A stretch of 64,000 nt of DNA from Actinomadura syzygii (GTDB lineage: Bacteria > Actinomycetota > Actinomycetes > Streptosporangiales > Streptosporangiaceae), in assembly GCF_008085905.1 (NCBI RefSeq), contig NZ_VSFF01000003.1, positions 310,001 to 374,000 of the forward strand. The letters are read 5' to 3'. The translations under genes were made by a program, and so were the position numbers. Shown here piece after piece: positions 1 to 8,173 of the stretch (its first letter is position 1; each line of letters starts with the position of its first letter). A model generated the notes under the pieces. That model made no database searches and was not told the DNA's origin. It saw only the letters and a list, made by a program, of their open reading frames with translations.

Positions 1-34
1 CCCCGGCCATCCCGGGCCGCCCCTTGGGCGAACG

Positions 35-82
35 AGGGGCGTCCCGGAACCGGCCCTCGCGGGCCCGCTCCGAGACGCCCCT
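35..82. terminator. hairpin downstream of the terD-type gene
   Basis: Nine-base arms AGGGGCGTC (35-43) and GACGCCCCT (74-82) enclose a smaller GGCCC/GGGCC hairpin. It lies about 80-130 bases past the stop of the minus-strand terD-type gene and may end its transcript. There is no T-run on either side. Nothing else can be supported in bases 1-163. Confidence 0.35.
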
Positions 83-163
83 TCCGCGCCGTGCAGCCGG
101 CGCTCAACGCAGCGCGCTCCCCCCGCACGCTCGAGCCCCCCGGCTCAGACGTCGGGAGCTGGG

Positions 164-739
164 TCAGACGTTCACCCCGAAGTCGGACGCGATGCCCGAC
201 AGGCCCGAGGCGTACCCCTGGCCGACCGCGCGGAACTTCCACTCCGCGCCGCTGCGGTACAGCTCGCCGAACACCATCGCGGTCTCGGTCGAGGCGTCCT
301 CCGACAGGTCGTAGCGCGCGATCTCGCTGTTGTCGGCCTGGTTCACCACCCGGATGAACGCGTTGCGGACCTGGCCGAAGTTCTGCTGCCGGCCGTCGGC
401 GTCGTAGATCGACACCGGGAACACGATCTTGGTGATCTCGGCGGGGACGCCGGCGAGGTTCACCTTGATCTGCTCGTCGTCGCCCTCGCCCTCGCCGGTG
501 AGGTTGTCGCCGGTGTGCTCGACCGACCCGTCGGGGCTCTTGAGGTTGTTGAAGAACACGAAGTGCTGGTCCGACAGGACCTTGTTCTCGGCCGAGCACA
601 GCAGCGCGCTGGCGTCGAGGTCGAAGTCGGTCCCGGTCGTGGTCCGGACGTCCCAGCCGAGGCCGACCACGACGGCGGTCAGTCCCGGAGCCTCCTTGGT
701 CAGCGAGACGTTGCCGCCCTTGCTCAGACTGACTCCCAC
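164..739 (-). CDS. terD: TerD-family stress/tellurium-resistance protein
   Basis: The 191-residue protein has the usual length and sequence of TerD/TerE/CABP proteins, which bind calcium and are linked to tellurite and envelope stress. It opens with the family start [13 protein letters not shown], carries the acidic DFDLDASA segment (about 38-45) and the acidic [13 protein letters not shown] loop (about 77-89), both expected calcium sites. It starts with GTG, preceded by GGAGG at 8 bases spacing on the minus strand. No other ter gene is next to it, so it may act alone, as in many actinomycetes. The family call is firm. The exact physiological role is inferred. Confidence 0.93.
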   Translation of the reverse strand: MGVSLSKGGNVSLTKEAPGLTAVVVGLGWDVRTTTGTDFDLDASALLCSAENKVLSDQHFVFFNNLKSPDGSVEHTGDNLTGEGEGDDEQIKVNLAGVPAEITKIVFPVSIYDADGRQQNFGQVRNAFIRVVNQADNSEIARYDLSEDASTETAMVFGELYRSGAEWKFRAVGQGYASGLSGIASDFGVNV

Positions 740-872
740 TGTGTCTACCTCCGTATCGGCCCGTGCGGGTCCCGTGTGCCCGCAACGTGTTCGTCTGTCT
801 TACGAGAACGGTAGCCATCTCCCGCCGGTTCCCCCGCGTCCTTGGCAAAGTCGCGGCGTGGCGTGCGGATAC

Positions 873-910
873 GCCCGTCGGCGGGCCCTGCGACGGACCC
901 GCCGACGGGC
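873..910 (-). terminator. perfect 13-bp stem-loop after the acyl-CoA oxidase gene
   Basis: GCCCGTCGGCGGG (873-885) and CCCGCCGACGGGC (898-910) form a perfect 13-bp stem with a 12-base loop, 35 bases past the acyl-CoA oxidase stop. It should terminate the minus-strand acyltransferase/oxidase transcript and shields the terD promoter region (740-870). Confidence 0.7.
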
Positions 911-944
911 CCCGGGAACGGAGAGGAGGGACGGGCGGGCCGGG

Positions 945-2762
945 TCAGGGGGCGGTGAGGAACGCGGATGGGGCGGTGACCGCCGCGGGCAGCTCGAACG
1001 CGGCGGCCAGTTCCCCGGCGTGCGGGGCCAGTTCGTCGCAGACCCGCCGCCGCGCCGCCCACAGCCGGTCCAGGACGCCGGGCGGCGCGGCGCCCTCGTT
1101 GAGGAGGTCGGCGGCGCGGCGCTCCAGCAGGTTCAGCGCGTGCAGGCCCAGCACCCGCCGCAGCAGCGGCCGCGCGTCCGGGGCCGCCGCCGCGGGCGCG
1201 GCGGCGAGGATCTCCAGGACCAGCCGGTCCGCGCACGCCCCGGCCGTCCGCGCCGCGAGGACGAGGTTGCCGTTCCACGCGGTGAACGCGTCGGCGCCGG
1301 AGCGGCGGGCCGCCGCGACCCGGTCGGCGAGCCGGTCGCGCATCCGCCGCTCGGCCTCCCCCGCCAGCGCAAGCCACGTCTCCGGCGCGTCCAGGTCGGC
1401 GTCGGGGGCGACGTCGCGGGCCTCGGGCGGGACGTAGCGGTCCAGGTCGGCCATCGCCCGCGCCGTGTCGTAGAGGATCAGTTCGTTGTCGCCGCCCGCG
1501 TTGGTGTAGGCGTGGGTCAGGCCCCGGTAGGAGTTGAGGCGCTCCACGGCCGCGAAGCCCGGCGCGCCGCTGTGCACCCGGCACGCCGACACCGTCTCCT
1601 GCGCCTGCGTGGTCGCCGCCGCCTTCAGCAGCGCCAGGTCCCGGTCGACCGCCGACCACGGCGCCCACGCCGTCTCCGGCCCGCCCGCGCCGCTTGCGGG
1701 GGTGGGGCGGGGCGCGGTGGCGTGCGCGGCGACGGCGGTCAGCGCGTACCCGGCGGCCAGCGCGCCGAGCACCGCCTCGCGCTGGTTGTTGTAGTCGGTC
1801 AGCGGGCGGCGCGGGGCGAGCCGCCCGAGGGTGGTCCGGCCCGCCGAGTGCGCCAGCAGCGTCCCGGCCGCCGCGCGCGTGACCGCCGCCGACGCCGACA
1901 CCACGGCCCGCCACACCCGCGGCGCGATGCCCATCGAGCGGGTCAGCCGCGCCGCCGCCGTGCCCTCGGGGTCGTGGAACTCCCCGGCGGCGTCGATGGC
2001 GGCGCCGTCGCGCAGCCACGCCCCGTAGGGGACGCGGACGTCCTCCAGCAGGACGGCGGCGTAGTCGACGGGCAGGCCGGTGGTGTCGGGCGCGGGCACC
2101 ACCCGGACGCCGGGCGGGACCGCGCCGTCGCCTCCGCGCAGCGGCACCGCGAACACGAACACCCCCCGCTCGGCCCCGCCGTGGACGAGCGTGGCGTACA
2201 CGGCGGCGGTCTTCGGGACATCCGGGTGCGCGGTGTTGGTGGGGAACTTCGCGGCCCGCGCGTCCGGGGTGGTGAGGACGAACCCGCCGCCGTCCGGGTC
2301 GTGCCGGGCCAGGGTGCGCGGCGACAGGTGGCTGTTGCTGCGCCCCACCTCGGTCATCAGCAGCGTCCCGAACGCGGCCATCGACTCCAGTTCGCCGCGG
2401 ATCCGCCGCGTCTCGGGCTCGTCGGCGCCGAACCGCAGCACCGGGCCGAGCGCGAGGGTGTAGTGCAGCAGCATCACGTGGAACAGCGCGGGGTCGGCGA
2501 CCGCGGCGCGGTCCAGCAGCGCGCACAGCGCGGGCGGGTCGGCCAGCAGGTCGGCGGCGGGCGGCGCGGCGAGCCCGGCGCGGCGCAGCCGCTCGTAGGT
2601 GAGGGCCTGCCGGGCGCGCGGCGTCAGCCCGTCGGGGACGGTGAAGAACTCCTCGGGGACCGCGTCCGCGAGCCGCGCGCGGGTCTTGGCGTCCACGGAC
2701 GCGCCGCGCACGAACCCGGCCAGACCACCACCACCGCCGCCACCGCCACTGCCGCCGCTCAT
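945..2762 (-). CDS. acyl-CoA oxidase/dehydrogenase-like flavoenzyme
   Basis: The 605-residue protein resembles peroxisomal-type acyl-CoA oxidases, FAD enzymes that form a trans-2 double bond in acyl-CoA. After a glycine-rich start (residues 4-12) comes an all-alpha N-terminal region, then LLMTEVGRSNS (about 133-143), the counterpart of the oxidase MTELGHGSN flavin motif, then a beta domain (about 150-260) and two long C-terminal helical domains. The GHGSN to GRSNS change is unusual and may alter FAD or substrate contacts. The ATG overlaps the stop of the upstream acyltransferase gene (ATGA), so the two are translationally coupled. It probably acts on a product of that acyltransferase or of the divergent KASIII. 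The substrate is unknown. Confidence 0.82.
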   Translation of the reverse strand: MSGGSGGGGGGGGLAGFVRGASVDAKTRARLADAVPEEFFTVPDGLTPRARQALTYERLRRAGLAAPPAADLLADPPALCALLDRAAVADPALFHVMLLHYTLALGPVLRFGADEPETRRIRGELESMAAFGTLLMTEVGRSNSHLSPRTLARHDPDGGGFVLTTPDARAAKFPTNTAHPDVPKTAAVYATLVHGGAERGVFVFAVPLRGGDGAVPPGVRVVPAPDTTGLPVDYAAVLLEDVRVPYGAWLRDGAAIDAAGEFHDPEGTAAARLTRSMGIAPRVWRAVVSASAAVTRAAAGTLLAHSAGRTTLGRLAPRRPLTDYNNQREAVLGALAAGYALTAVAAHATAPRPTPASGAGGPETAWAPWSAVDRDLALLKAAATTQAQETVSACRVHSGAPGFAAVERLNSYRGLTHAYTNAGGDNELILYDTARAMADLDRYVPPEARDVAPDADLDAPETWLALAGEAERRMRDRLADRVAAARRSGADAFTAWNGNLVLAARTAGACADRLVLEILAAAPAAAAPDARPLLRRVLGLHALNLLERRAADLLNEGAAPPGVLDRLWAARRRVCDELAPHAGELAAAFELPAAVTAPSAFLTAP

Positions 2763-3868
2763 CGTCGTCCACCGCCCTCGCCCGCGAGTCCGGACACCGC
2801 GTCCCGCGCGGCGCCGGGGCCCGGGTCGGGGGGTGGTTTCGGTGTCACGGGCGGGACGCCGCCCGCCGTGACGGCGGGGGCGGCCTTGCCGGTGACGCCG
2901 GGCCGGGGACGGTCCCGCAGCGGCGTCAGCGTCCGCGCGCCGGGGACGCACAGCCGGGCGCACTGGCACAGCGCGGCGCCCGCGCCCGCCTCGGCGAACA
3001 CCGTCGCGCCCGCCGCGTGGACGGCGCGCAGCGCGTCCGGCAGCCGCACCGGCTCGACGATGCAGTCGGCCAGCGCGCGGTGCAGGTCGTCGTCGTCGCG
3101 GTAGGCGCGGCCGCGGACCGGGGAGTGCACCGCGACCTCCAGGGGGCGCTGCGGGAACGGGCGGATCATGGCGTACCACTCGTCGTCGGCGCCCGCCAGC
3201 GCGGGATGGTGCGACAGGTAGGGCACGGCGAGCCGCACCGCGCCGACGCCGCGGCCGCGGGCCGCGGCGAGGACGGCGTCCAGGGGCCCGTCCGGGCCGG
3301 ACACCACCGTCGCCGACGGGGCGTTCAGGCACGCGACGACCACGCCCGGTTCCCCGGCGGCGGTGATGCAGGCGCGGGCGTCGTCCTCGTCCGCCTCCAG
3401 CAGTCCCATGCCGCCGCCCCGGCCGCGCCGGGCCAGGACGTCGACGGCCGACACCGCCATCCGGGCGCCGTCGGCGACGGTGAACGCGCCCGCGCACACC
3501 AGCGCGGCGATCTCGCCGAAGCTCTGCCCGACGGCGAAGGCGGGGTGGACGCCGTGCGCGCGCAGCGCCCGGTCGACGGCGACGGCGACGGCGTAGGAGG
3601 CGAGCTGCGCGACGCCGGGGGCGCGGGCGGCGGGACGGTAGGCGGCGGGGTCGTCCAGCAGGATCGTGCGCAGGGACGGCCACCCGGCGGGCGGCAGTCC
3701 CTCCTGGACGGCGTCCAGGACGTCGGCGACGGCGCGGGCGGCGCCGGGCCCGGTCCGGGCGAGCGCCGGCAGGTCGGGCGCGCCCGCCGAGCCGGTGCCG
3801 GCGAACAGGAAGGCGCAGGTGTCGTCGGGCTTGAGCTCCTCGGCCGGGCGGAATTCGGAGGACGGCAC
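2759..3868 (-). CDS. free-standing malonyl-CoA:ACP-type acyltransferase
   Basis: The 369-residue protein has the FabD/polyketide AT fold and transfers an acyl group from CoA to a carrier protein. The nucleophile motif is GQSFGE (114-119, Ser116) in place of the common GHSxG. R147/R148 can supply the carboxylate-binding Arg. Residues YLSHH (217-221) sit where malonyl ATs have HAFH and methylmalonyl ATs have YASH, so an extender other than malonyl is possible. The roughly 40-residue C-terminal tail is Pro/Gly-rich and atypical. It starts with GTG behind AAGGAG at 8 bases spacing. It is first in a two-gene operon with an acyl-CoA oxidase and divergent from a KASIII gene. No carrier protein gene is present here. 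Confidence 0.85.
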   Translation of the reverse strand: MPSSEFRPAEELKPDDTCAFLFAGTGSAGAPDLPALARTGPGAARAVADVLDAVQEGLPPAGWPSLRTILLDDPAAYRPAARAPGVAQLASYAVAVAVDRALRAHGVHPAFAVGQSFGEIAALVCAGAFTVADGARMAVSAVDVLARRGRGGGMGLLEADEDDARACITAAGEPGVVVACLNAPSATVVSGPDGPLDAVLAAARGRGVGAVRLAVPYLSHHPALAGADDEWYAMIRPFPQRPLEVAVHSPVRGRAYRDDDDLHRALADCIVEPVRLPDALRAVHAAGATVFAEAGAGAALCQCARLCVPGARTLTPLRDRPRPGVTGKAAPAVTAGGVPPVTPKPPPDPGPGAARDAVSGLAGEGGGRR

Positions 3869-3899
3869 GCGGGGGTCTCCTTACCTGAAAGGAAGGCAC

Positions 3900-3998
3900 T
3901 CTTTTCTATTCGGATAAAGGCCGCTTAACACATAGTTATGGAACGAAAACCCTGAAATGGGATTATTCACTCATGGGATCGGGCTGACAACCGTCAGT
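3900..3998. promoter_or_regulatory. AT-rich divergent promoter region with inverted repeats
   Basis: This interval between the acyltransferase and KASIII genes is far more AT-rich than its surroundings. It holds TAAC-ACATA-GTTA (3926-3938) and CTGAC-AACC-GTCAG (3984-3997). Both look like operator half-site pairs. It should carry the promoters for both directions. No regulator gene lies next to it. Confidence 0.5.
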
Positions 3999-4021
3999 GC
4001 GGCACGAAGGGTGGCGGGCAG

Positions 4022-5122
4022 ATGAACGCACACATGACCGGACACGGCGGCGGACGCGCGGAACGGCGGTCGGGCCGGCCGGGCCCGCTCCCCCGGCCCC
4101 GTCCGGACCAGCACCTCCCCTTCGGCGGGCCGTCGTGGGCGATCCGCGCGACCGGGTCCTACCTACCCGGCGACGGCGTCCCGAGCGCAGAAGTGTCCCG
4201 CTCCCTCGGACTGGACCCCGGATGGATCGAGTCCCGCACCGGGATCCGCCGCCGGCACGTCGCCGCGCCCGCCGAGGCCGCCTCCGACCTCGCGGCCGCC
4301 GCCGCGGACCGCGCCCTGCGCGCCGCCGGGCTGCGCGCCGCCGACGTCGGGCTGATCGTCCTCGGCACGTCCACGCCCGACGTGATCGCGCCGTCCACCG
4401 CCTGCCGCGTGCAGGCCATGCTCGGCGCGCGCCGGGCCGCCGCGTTCGACATCTCCGCCGCCTGCACCGGGTTCGTGTTCGGGCTGCAGACCGCCGTCGG
4501 GTGGCTGGCCACCCAGCGCGGCTCGGCCCCGTACGCGCTGGTCGTCGGCGTCGAGGTGTACTCGCGGTTCCTCAACCGCGCCGACCGCGCCACCGCCGCG
4601 CTGTTCGGGGACGGCGCCGCCGCCGCGGTCGTCGGGCCCGTCCCCCCGCCCTACGGGTTCGGGCCGATCACGCTCGGGTCGGACGGCTCGGGCGCCGACG
4701 ACGTCCTCATCCCGGCGGGCGGCAGCCGCGCCCCCGCCAGCGCCGACACCCTCGCCGGGCTCGGCCACACCATCCACATGGACGGGCGCGCCGTCCGCGA
4801 CTTCATCACCGGGATCTTCCCCCGGCTGGTCGGCGACGCCGCCGACGCGGCCGGGCTCAAGCCCGCCGACCTTGACCTGGTCGTCCCGCACCAGCCCAAC
4901 CCGCGGCTGGTCGCCTCCCTCGCCGGCGCCGCCGGCCTGGACCCGGGCCGGCTCGCCATCGTCGGGCAGGACGTCGGCAACATCGGCGCGGCGAGCATCC
5001 CCTACGCCCTGGACCGCGCCGTCCGCGACGACCGGATCGGGCCCGGCGACCTGGTCCTGCTCGCCGGGTTCGGCGCGGGCCTGACCTGGGGACACACCCT
5101 CATCACCTGGCCCCCGAACTGA
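4022..5122 (+). CDS. 3-oxoacyl-ACP synthase III (KASIII)-like enzyme
   Basis: The 366-residue protein is a thiolase-fold KASIII. The triad is visible: Cys148 in ISAACTGF, His in VPHQPNPR (about residue 290) and Asn in GNIGAAS (about residue 320). Relative to FabH it has about 35 extra N-terminal residues rich in Gly, Arg and Pro. A second possible start is the in-frame ATG at 4034 (residue 5), so the start is uncertain by 12 bases. It is divergent from the acyltransferase/oxidase pair and is not in a fab cluster, which points to a specialised starter or acyl-transfer reaction and not to housekeeping fatty acid synthesis. Confidence 0.88.
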   Translation: MNAHMTGHGGGRAERRSGRPGPLPRPRPDQHLPFGGPSWAIRATGSYLPGDGVPSAEVSRSLGLDPGWIESRTGIRRRHVAAPAEAASDLAAAAADRALRAAGLRAADVGLIVLGTSTPDVIAPSTACRVQAMLGARRAAAFDISAACTGFVFGLQTAVGWLATQRGSAPYALVVGVEVYSRFLNRADRATAALFGDGAAAAVVGPVPPPYGFGPITLGSDGSGADDVLIPAGGSRAPASADTLAGLGHTIHMDGRAVRDFITGIFPRLVGDAADAAGLKPADLDLVVPHQPNPRLVASLAGAAGLDPGRLAIVGQDVGNIGAASIPYALDRAVRDDRIGPGDLVLLAGFGAGLTWGHTLITWPPN

Positions 5123-5138
5123 CCCCTCCGGGCTGTAC

Positions 5139-5173
5139 ATGCCTTGAAAGGCATATGCGTGGCGGGTTATGTT
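5139..5173 (+). promoter_or_regulatory. operator palindrome overlapping a leaderless promoter
   Basis: ATGCCTT-GA-AAGGCAT (5139-5154) is a perfect inverted repeat. Inside it TTGAAA (5144-5149) makes a -35 box, and 18 bases on lies TATGTT (5168-5173), a good -10, exactly 7 bases before the ATG at 5181. This predicts a leaderless mRNA with a repressor-type site covering the -35. Confidence 0.6.
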
Positions 5174-5180
5174 CGTGGCC

Positions 5181-6158
5181 ATGACCACCCACGACCCGGA
5201 CACCGGCGCCCCCTACGGCGCCGCCGCCCGCCGGGACGGCCGCGCCCTGCTGCGCCTGGAGCGCCGCCTGCGGCACCCGCCCGAGCGGGTCTGGCGCGCC
5301 CTCACCGACCCCGCCGAACTGTCGGCCTGGCTCGCCGACGCCGCCCTGGAACCCGCCGCGGGCGGCGGGTTCGAGCTGCGCTGGCTCAACGCGGGCGACG
5401 CCGAGCCCGCCGTCGCCCGCGGCACCGTCACCGCCTTCGACCCGCCGCGCCTGCTCGAACTGGACTCCGACCTGCACGGCGTCCTGCGCTGGGAGCTCAC
5501 CCCCGTCCCCGAGGGGACGCACCTGGTGTTCACCAGCGAGGTCGAGGTCCCCGAGGAGTTCGTCACCCGGACCCTGGCCGGATGGCACCTCCACCTGGAC
5601 TACCTCGACGACGCGCTCGGCGGCGCCCGCGTCGACTGGGCGAACTGGACCACCGCCCGCTGGCGCGTCCACCACGACCGGTACGCGGCGCTGCTCGGCG
5701 ACCTGGACGCCGTCCGCGACCTGTACCGGCGGATCCTGGACGGCTGGAACGCCCGCGACGGCCGCGCCTTCGCCGAGCCGTTCCACGACGACGGCGAGAC
5801 CGTCGGGTTCGACGGCACCGTGCACTCGGGCCGCGAGCGGATCGCCGAACAGCTCGACCGGATCTTCGCCGACCACGCCACCGCCCGGTACGTCGCCGAG
5901 GTCCGCGACGTCCGGGTCGTCGGCCCGGGCGCCGCCGTGCTGCGCGCCGTCGCGGGCATGGTGCCGCCCGGCGCCGCCGACATCGACCCCGCCGTCAACT
6001 GCGTGCAGACCCTCACCGCGTCCAAGCTCATGGGACGGTGGCGCGTCGCGCTGTTTCAGAACACGCCTGCCGCGTATCACGGGCGTCCCGAGGAGTCGGC
6101 CGCGCTCACCGCCGAACTCCGCGCCGTCCTGCGCGGGGACGGCACACCCGGCGCTTGA
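5181..6158 (+). CDS. AHSA1 (SRPBCC) domain fused to SnoaL-like SgcJ/EcaC domain
   Basis: The 325-residue protein has two parts. Residues about 20-150 match activator-of-Hsp90 homologue 1/START-like proteins (PPERVWRALTDPAELSAW, then a beta sheet and C-terminal helix). Residues about 175-300 match the SgcJ/EcaC oxidoreductase-like NTF2 fold (YRRILDGWNARDGRAFAEPF). Both folds make hydrophobic pockets; no catalytic reaction can be assigned. The ATG at 5181 is chosen because the promoter TTGAAA/TATGTT places transcription start on it. Upstream in-frame ATG 5169 would fall inside the -10. AHSA1 genes often pair with an ArsR regulator, but none is adjacent. It is convergent with the DoxX gene. Confidence 0.85.
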   Translation: MTTHDPDTGAPYGAAARRDGRALLRLERRLRHPPERVWRALTDPAELSAWLADAALEPAAGGGFELRWLNAGDAEPAVARGTVTAFDPPRLLELDSDLHGVLRWELTPVPEGTHLVFTSEVEVPEEFVTRTLAGWHLHLDYLDDALGGARVDWANWTTARWRVHHDRYAALLGDLDAVRDLYRRILDGWNARDGRAFAEPFHDDGETVGFDGTVHSGRERIAEQLDRIFADHATARYVAEVRDVRVVGPGAAVLRAVAGMVPPGAADIDPAVNCVQTLTASKLMGRWRVALFQNTPAAYHGRPEESAALTAELRAVLRGDGTPGA

Positions 6159-6170
6159 CCGGAATGCCTG

Positions 6171-6220
6171 AACGGCGGACGGCCCGGCTGCCCCACCGGG
6201 GCCCCGGGCCGTCCGCCGTT
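6171..6220. terminator. bidirectional terminator, 17-bp perfect stem
   Basis: Bases 6171-6187 and 6204-6220 are perfect reverse complements (17 bp) with a 16-base loop. The hairpin lies between the convergent stops of the AHSA1/SnoaL gene (6158) and the DoxX gene (6237) and can serve both. Confidence 0.85.
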
Positions 6221-6236
6221 CGGGTTCGGACGCTCG

Positions 6237-6686
6237 TCAGCGCTTGAGGGAGCGCAGGACCGCGCGGGACTCGGCGCGGCGGTCCCAGGCGATCGCCGCG
6301 AACACCGCCGCGTACGCGGCGGGCAGCAGCGCCCACGCCGGCTCCAGCACCAGCACCTGGGTGAGGACGGCGCCGCCCATCAGCCCGATCAGCCCGGCCG
6401 CGGCCAGCCCCGCCAGCCGCGGGACCACCAGTCCGATGGCGCCCGCCGCCTCGACCGCGCCGGTCACGTACCGGAACCACTGGCCCCAGCCGATCTCGTC
6501 GAACGTCTTCACCGCGTCGACCTGACCGGCGAACTTCGGCAGCGCCGAGGCGAAGAACAGGAACGCGGCCAGCAGGATCTGCGCGCCCCACAGCACCTTG
6601 CGCAGCACGCGCCGCTCCCCGGCGGCGGTCTCGGGGACGGTGGGGAGGGCGGACGCGGTGTGAGTGGTGGCGGTGTGGGCGGTCAT
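6237..6686 (-). CDS. DoxX-family membrane protein
   Basis: The 149-residue protein has four predicted membrane helices (about 34-52, 68-90, 92-110 and 115-132) and the DoxX layout FFASALPKFAG...TFDEIGWGQWFRYVTG. DoxX proteins are small integral membrane proteins of uncertain function, tied to redox balance and thiosulfate/quinone metabolism in some species. It ends at a strong shared terminator. Its upstream DNA contains an element resembling the operator of the convergent AHSA1 gene, so both may answer to one regulator. Confidence 0.88.
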   Translation of the reverse strand: MTAHTATTHTASALPTVPETAAGERRVLRKVLWGAQILLAAFLFFASALPKFAGQVDAVKTFDEIGWGQWFRYVTGAVEAAGAIGLVVPRLAGLAAAGLIGLMGGAVLTQVLVLEPAWALLPAAYAAVFAAIAWDRRAESRAVLRSLKR

Positions 6687-6712
6687 GGCGGTGGTCCTTC
6701 CGTGCGGGGTGT

Positions 6713-6727
6713 CTCATCTGCCTTTCA
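6713..6727 (-). promoter_or_regulatory. element matching the AHSA1 operator half
   Basis: Read on the minus strand, TGAAAGGCAGATGAG matches 13 of 15 bases of TGAAAGGCATATGCG at 5145-5159. It lies 41 bases upstream of the DoxX ATG, while the 5145 copy lies 36 bases upstream of its ATG. The similar position suggests a shared regulatory site. Confidence 0.4.
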
Positions 6728-6811
6728 CCGATGCGTCGCACGGCCCGCGCCCGGATCGACATCCCCCCGGATTTTTTCTTCAAAGTTTTTCGCGGGCCGT
6801 CGAGGGCGCGG

Positions 6812-8173
6812 TCACCAGGGCGACAGGACCAGCGCCTGGACGGTCAGCGCCGTCGCCGCCTGCGCCGCCAGCCACCCCCGCCGGCGGTGCCCCGGTGGGG
6901 CGGCGACGAGCAGCCACGCGGCGAACGGCACCCAGATCCGCTCGACCTCGCCCTTGGTGACGCCGGACGCGTCCAGGACGAGCACCCCCAGCAGCGCCGC
7001 CCCCGCCAGGGCGCAGGCGCCCGGGAGCGCCGTCCGGGAGCGGGCGGCGCGCCAGAGCGCCGCCGCCGTCCGGGGCAGGGCGTGCGCGACCGCCGGGCCC
7101 GTGAGCAGCCCCAGCACCGCCAGGTTCCCGAACGCGAAGTAGGCGTAGGAGCGCTGCGCCGACCCGCGGCTGACCAGGTAGGTGTCCAGGGTCGCGCGGA
7201 CGCCGTCCGGCCACCAGAACCCCAGCGCCGTGAACGCCGCCGGGACCACCGCCGACCCGACCGCCGCCGCGACCAGCGCACGCACCGGGGGACGCCGCAG
7301 CAGGACCACCGCCGCCGGGACCGCGAACAGCGGCAGCAGCCCGTAACTCAGATACGGCACGCACCCCAGCAGCAACCCGCCCGCGGCGGCGGCAATGACC
7401 GGGCGCGCCGACCGCACCGACATCGCCAGCAGGGCGGTGCCCCAGGCGGCCACGGCCAGGAAGAACGCGTCCATCGCCGTCGCCACCCACACCGCCAGCG
7501 GGGCCAGGGCCAGGAACGGGACCGCCGACCGTGCCGCCGCCTCCCCCGCCACGCACCGCACCGTCACCGCGATCGCCGCGACCGCCGACGTGCCCGCCGC
7601 GACGATCAGCGCCGCCGCCCAGGCCGTCCCGCCGAGCCCGGCGCGCTCAAGCGCCCACAGCGCCAGCGTCGGCAGCGGCGGATGCCCCCGCACGTGCGTG
7701 GTGTAGCCGCCGAGCCGGTCGGTGAACGTCGCGATCCAGTCCAGGGGGTCCGGGCGGACCTGCGCCAGGCCCGCCGGGTACTCGGTCGGCGCGTCCAGGG
7801 GGCGGGCGAGGGCTGCCGGGCCGTCGGCGGCGGCGAGCGCGACCGTCCACGCCGCGCACGACGCCCACGCCGCGAGCAGCAGGACCCGCCACGGCAGCCG
7901 CGCCGCCAGCGCCGGGAGCGCCGCGACCAGCGCGGCGGCGACCGCGACGGCGGGCAGCACCGGCCAGGTCAGGGGGTGCCCGCGCAGGCGGGCGTGCAGC
8001 GGGGGCAAGGCGTCCTCGGTGGCCAGCCCGGCGCGGCGCAGCTGCCAGCCGACGGCGAACGCGGCCGCGATCCCCGCCGCCCACACCGCCGCTGCGACCC
8101 ACCCGGCCCGGCCCGCCCGCCGCGCCTCCCCTTCTCCTCCGGTGGCCTCGCGCCGGACGCGGGTGACCGTCAT
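6812..8173 (-). CDS. GT-C-type polytopic glycosyltransferase-like membrane protein
   Basis: The 453-residue protein is mostly hydrophobic with roughly ten membrane helices. It holds a GT-C-like loop after the first helices, with DPLDWIATFTDRLGG and GHPPLP (about 163-168), resembling the HPP motif of lipid-linked-sugar transferases. This suggests use of a polyprenyl-phosphate sugar outside the membrane, but donor and acceptor are unknown. The ATG overlaps the stop of the upstream small membrane protein gene (ATGA). It is the last gene of a seven-gene minus-strand operon that also encodes an epimerase and a GT2 enzyme. Bases 6687-6811 hold only the DoxX promoter region and the 3' end of this operon. 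Confidence 0.75.
   Translation of the reverse strand: MTVTRVRREATGGEGEARRAGRAGWVAAAVWAAGIAAAFAVGWQLRRAGLATEDALPPLHARLRGHPLTWPVLPAVAVAAALVAALPALAARLPWRVLLLAAWASCAAWTVALAAADGPAALARPLDAPTEYPAGLAQVRPDPLDWIATFTDRLGGYTTHVRGHPPLPTLALWALERAGLGGTAWAAALIVAAGTSAVAAIAVTVRCVAGEAAARSAVPFLALAPLAVWVATAMDAFFLAVAAWGTALLAMSVRSARPVIAAAAGGLLLGCVPYLSYGLLPLFAVPAAVVLLRRPPVRALVAAAVGSAVVPAAFTALGFWWPDGVRATLDTYLVSRGSAQRSYAYFAFGNLAVLGLLTGPAVAHALPRTAAALWRAARSRTALPGACALAGAALLGVLVLDASGVTKGEVERIWVPFAAWLLVAAPPGHRRRGWLAAQAATALTVQALVLSPW

Noticed and set aside
945..5122. Type I or II polyketide synthase cluster
   Set aside because: There is no KS-alpha/beta, carrier protein or module. Only a discrete KASIII, AT and oxidase are present.
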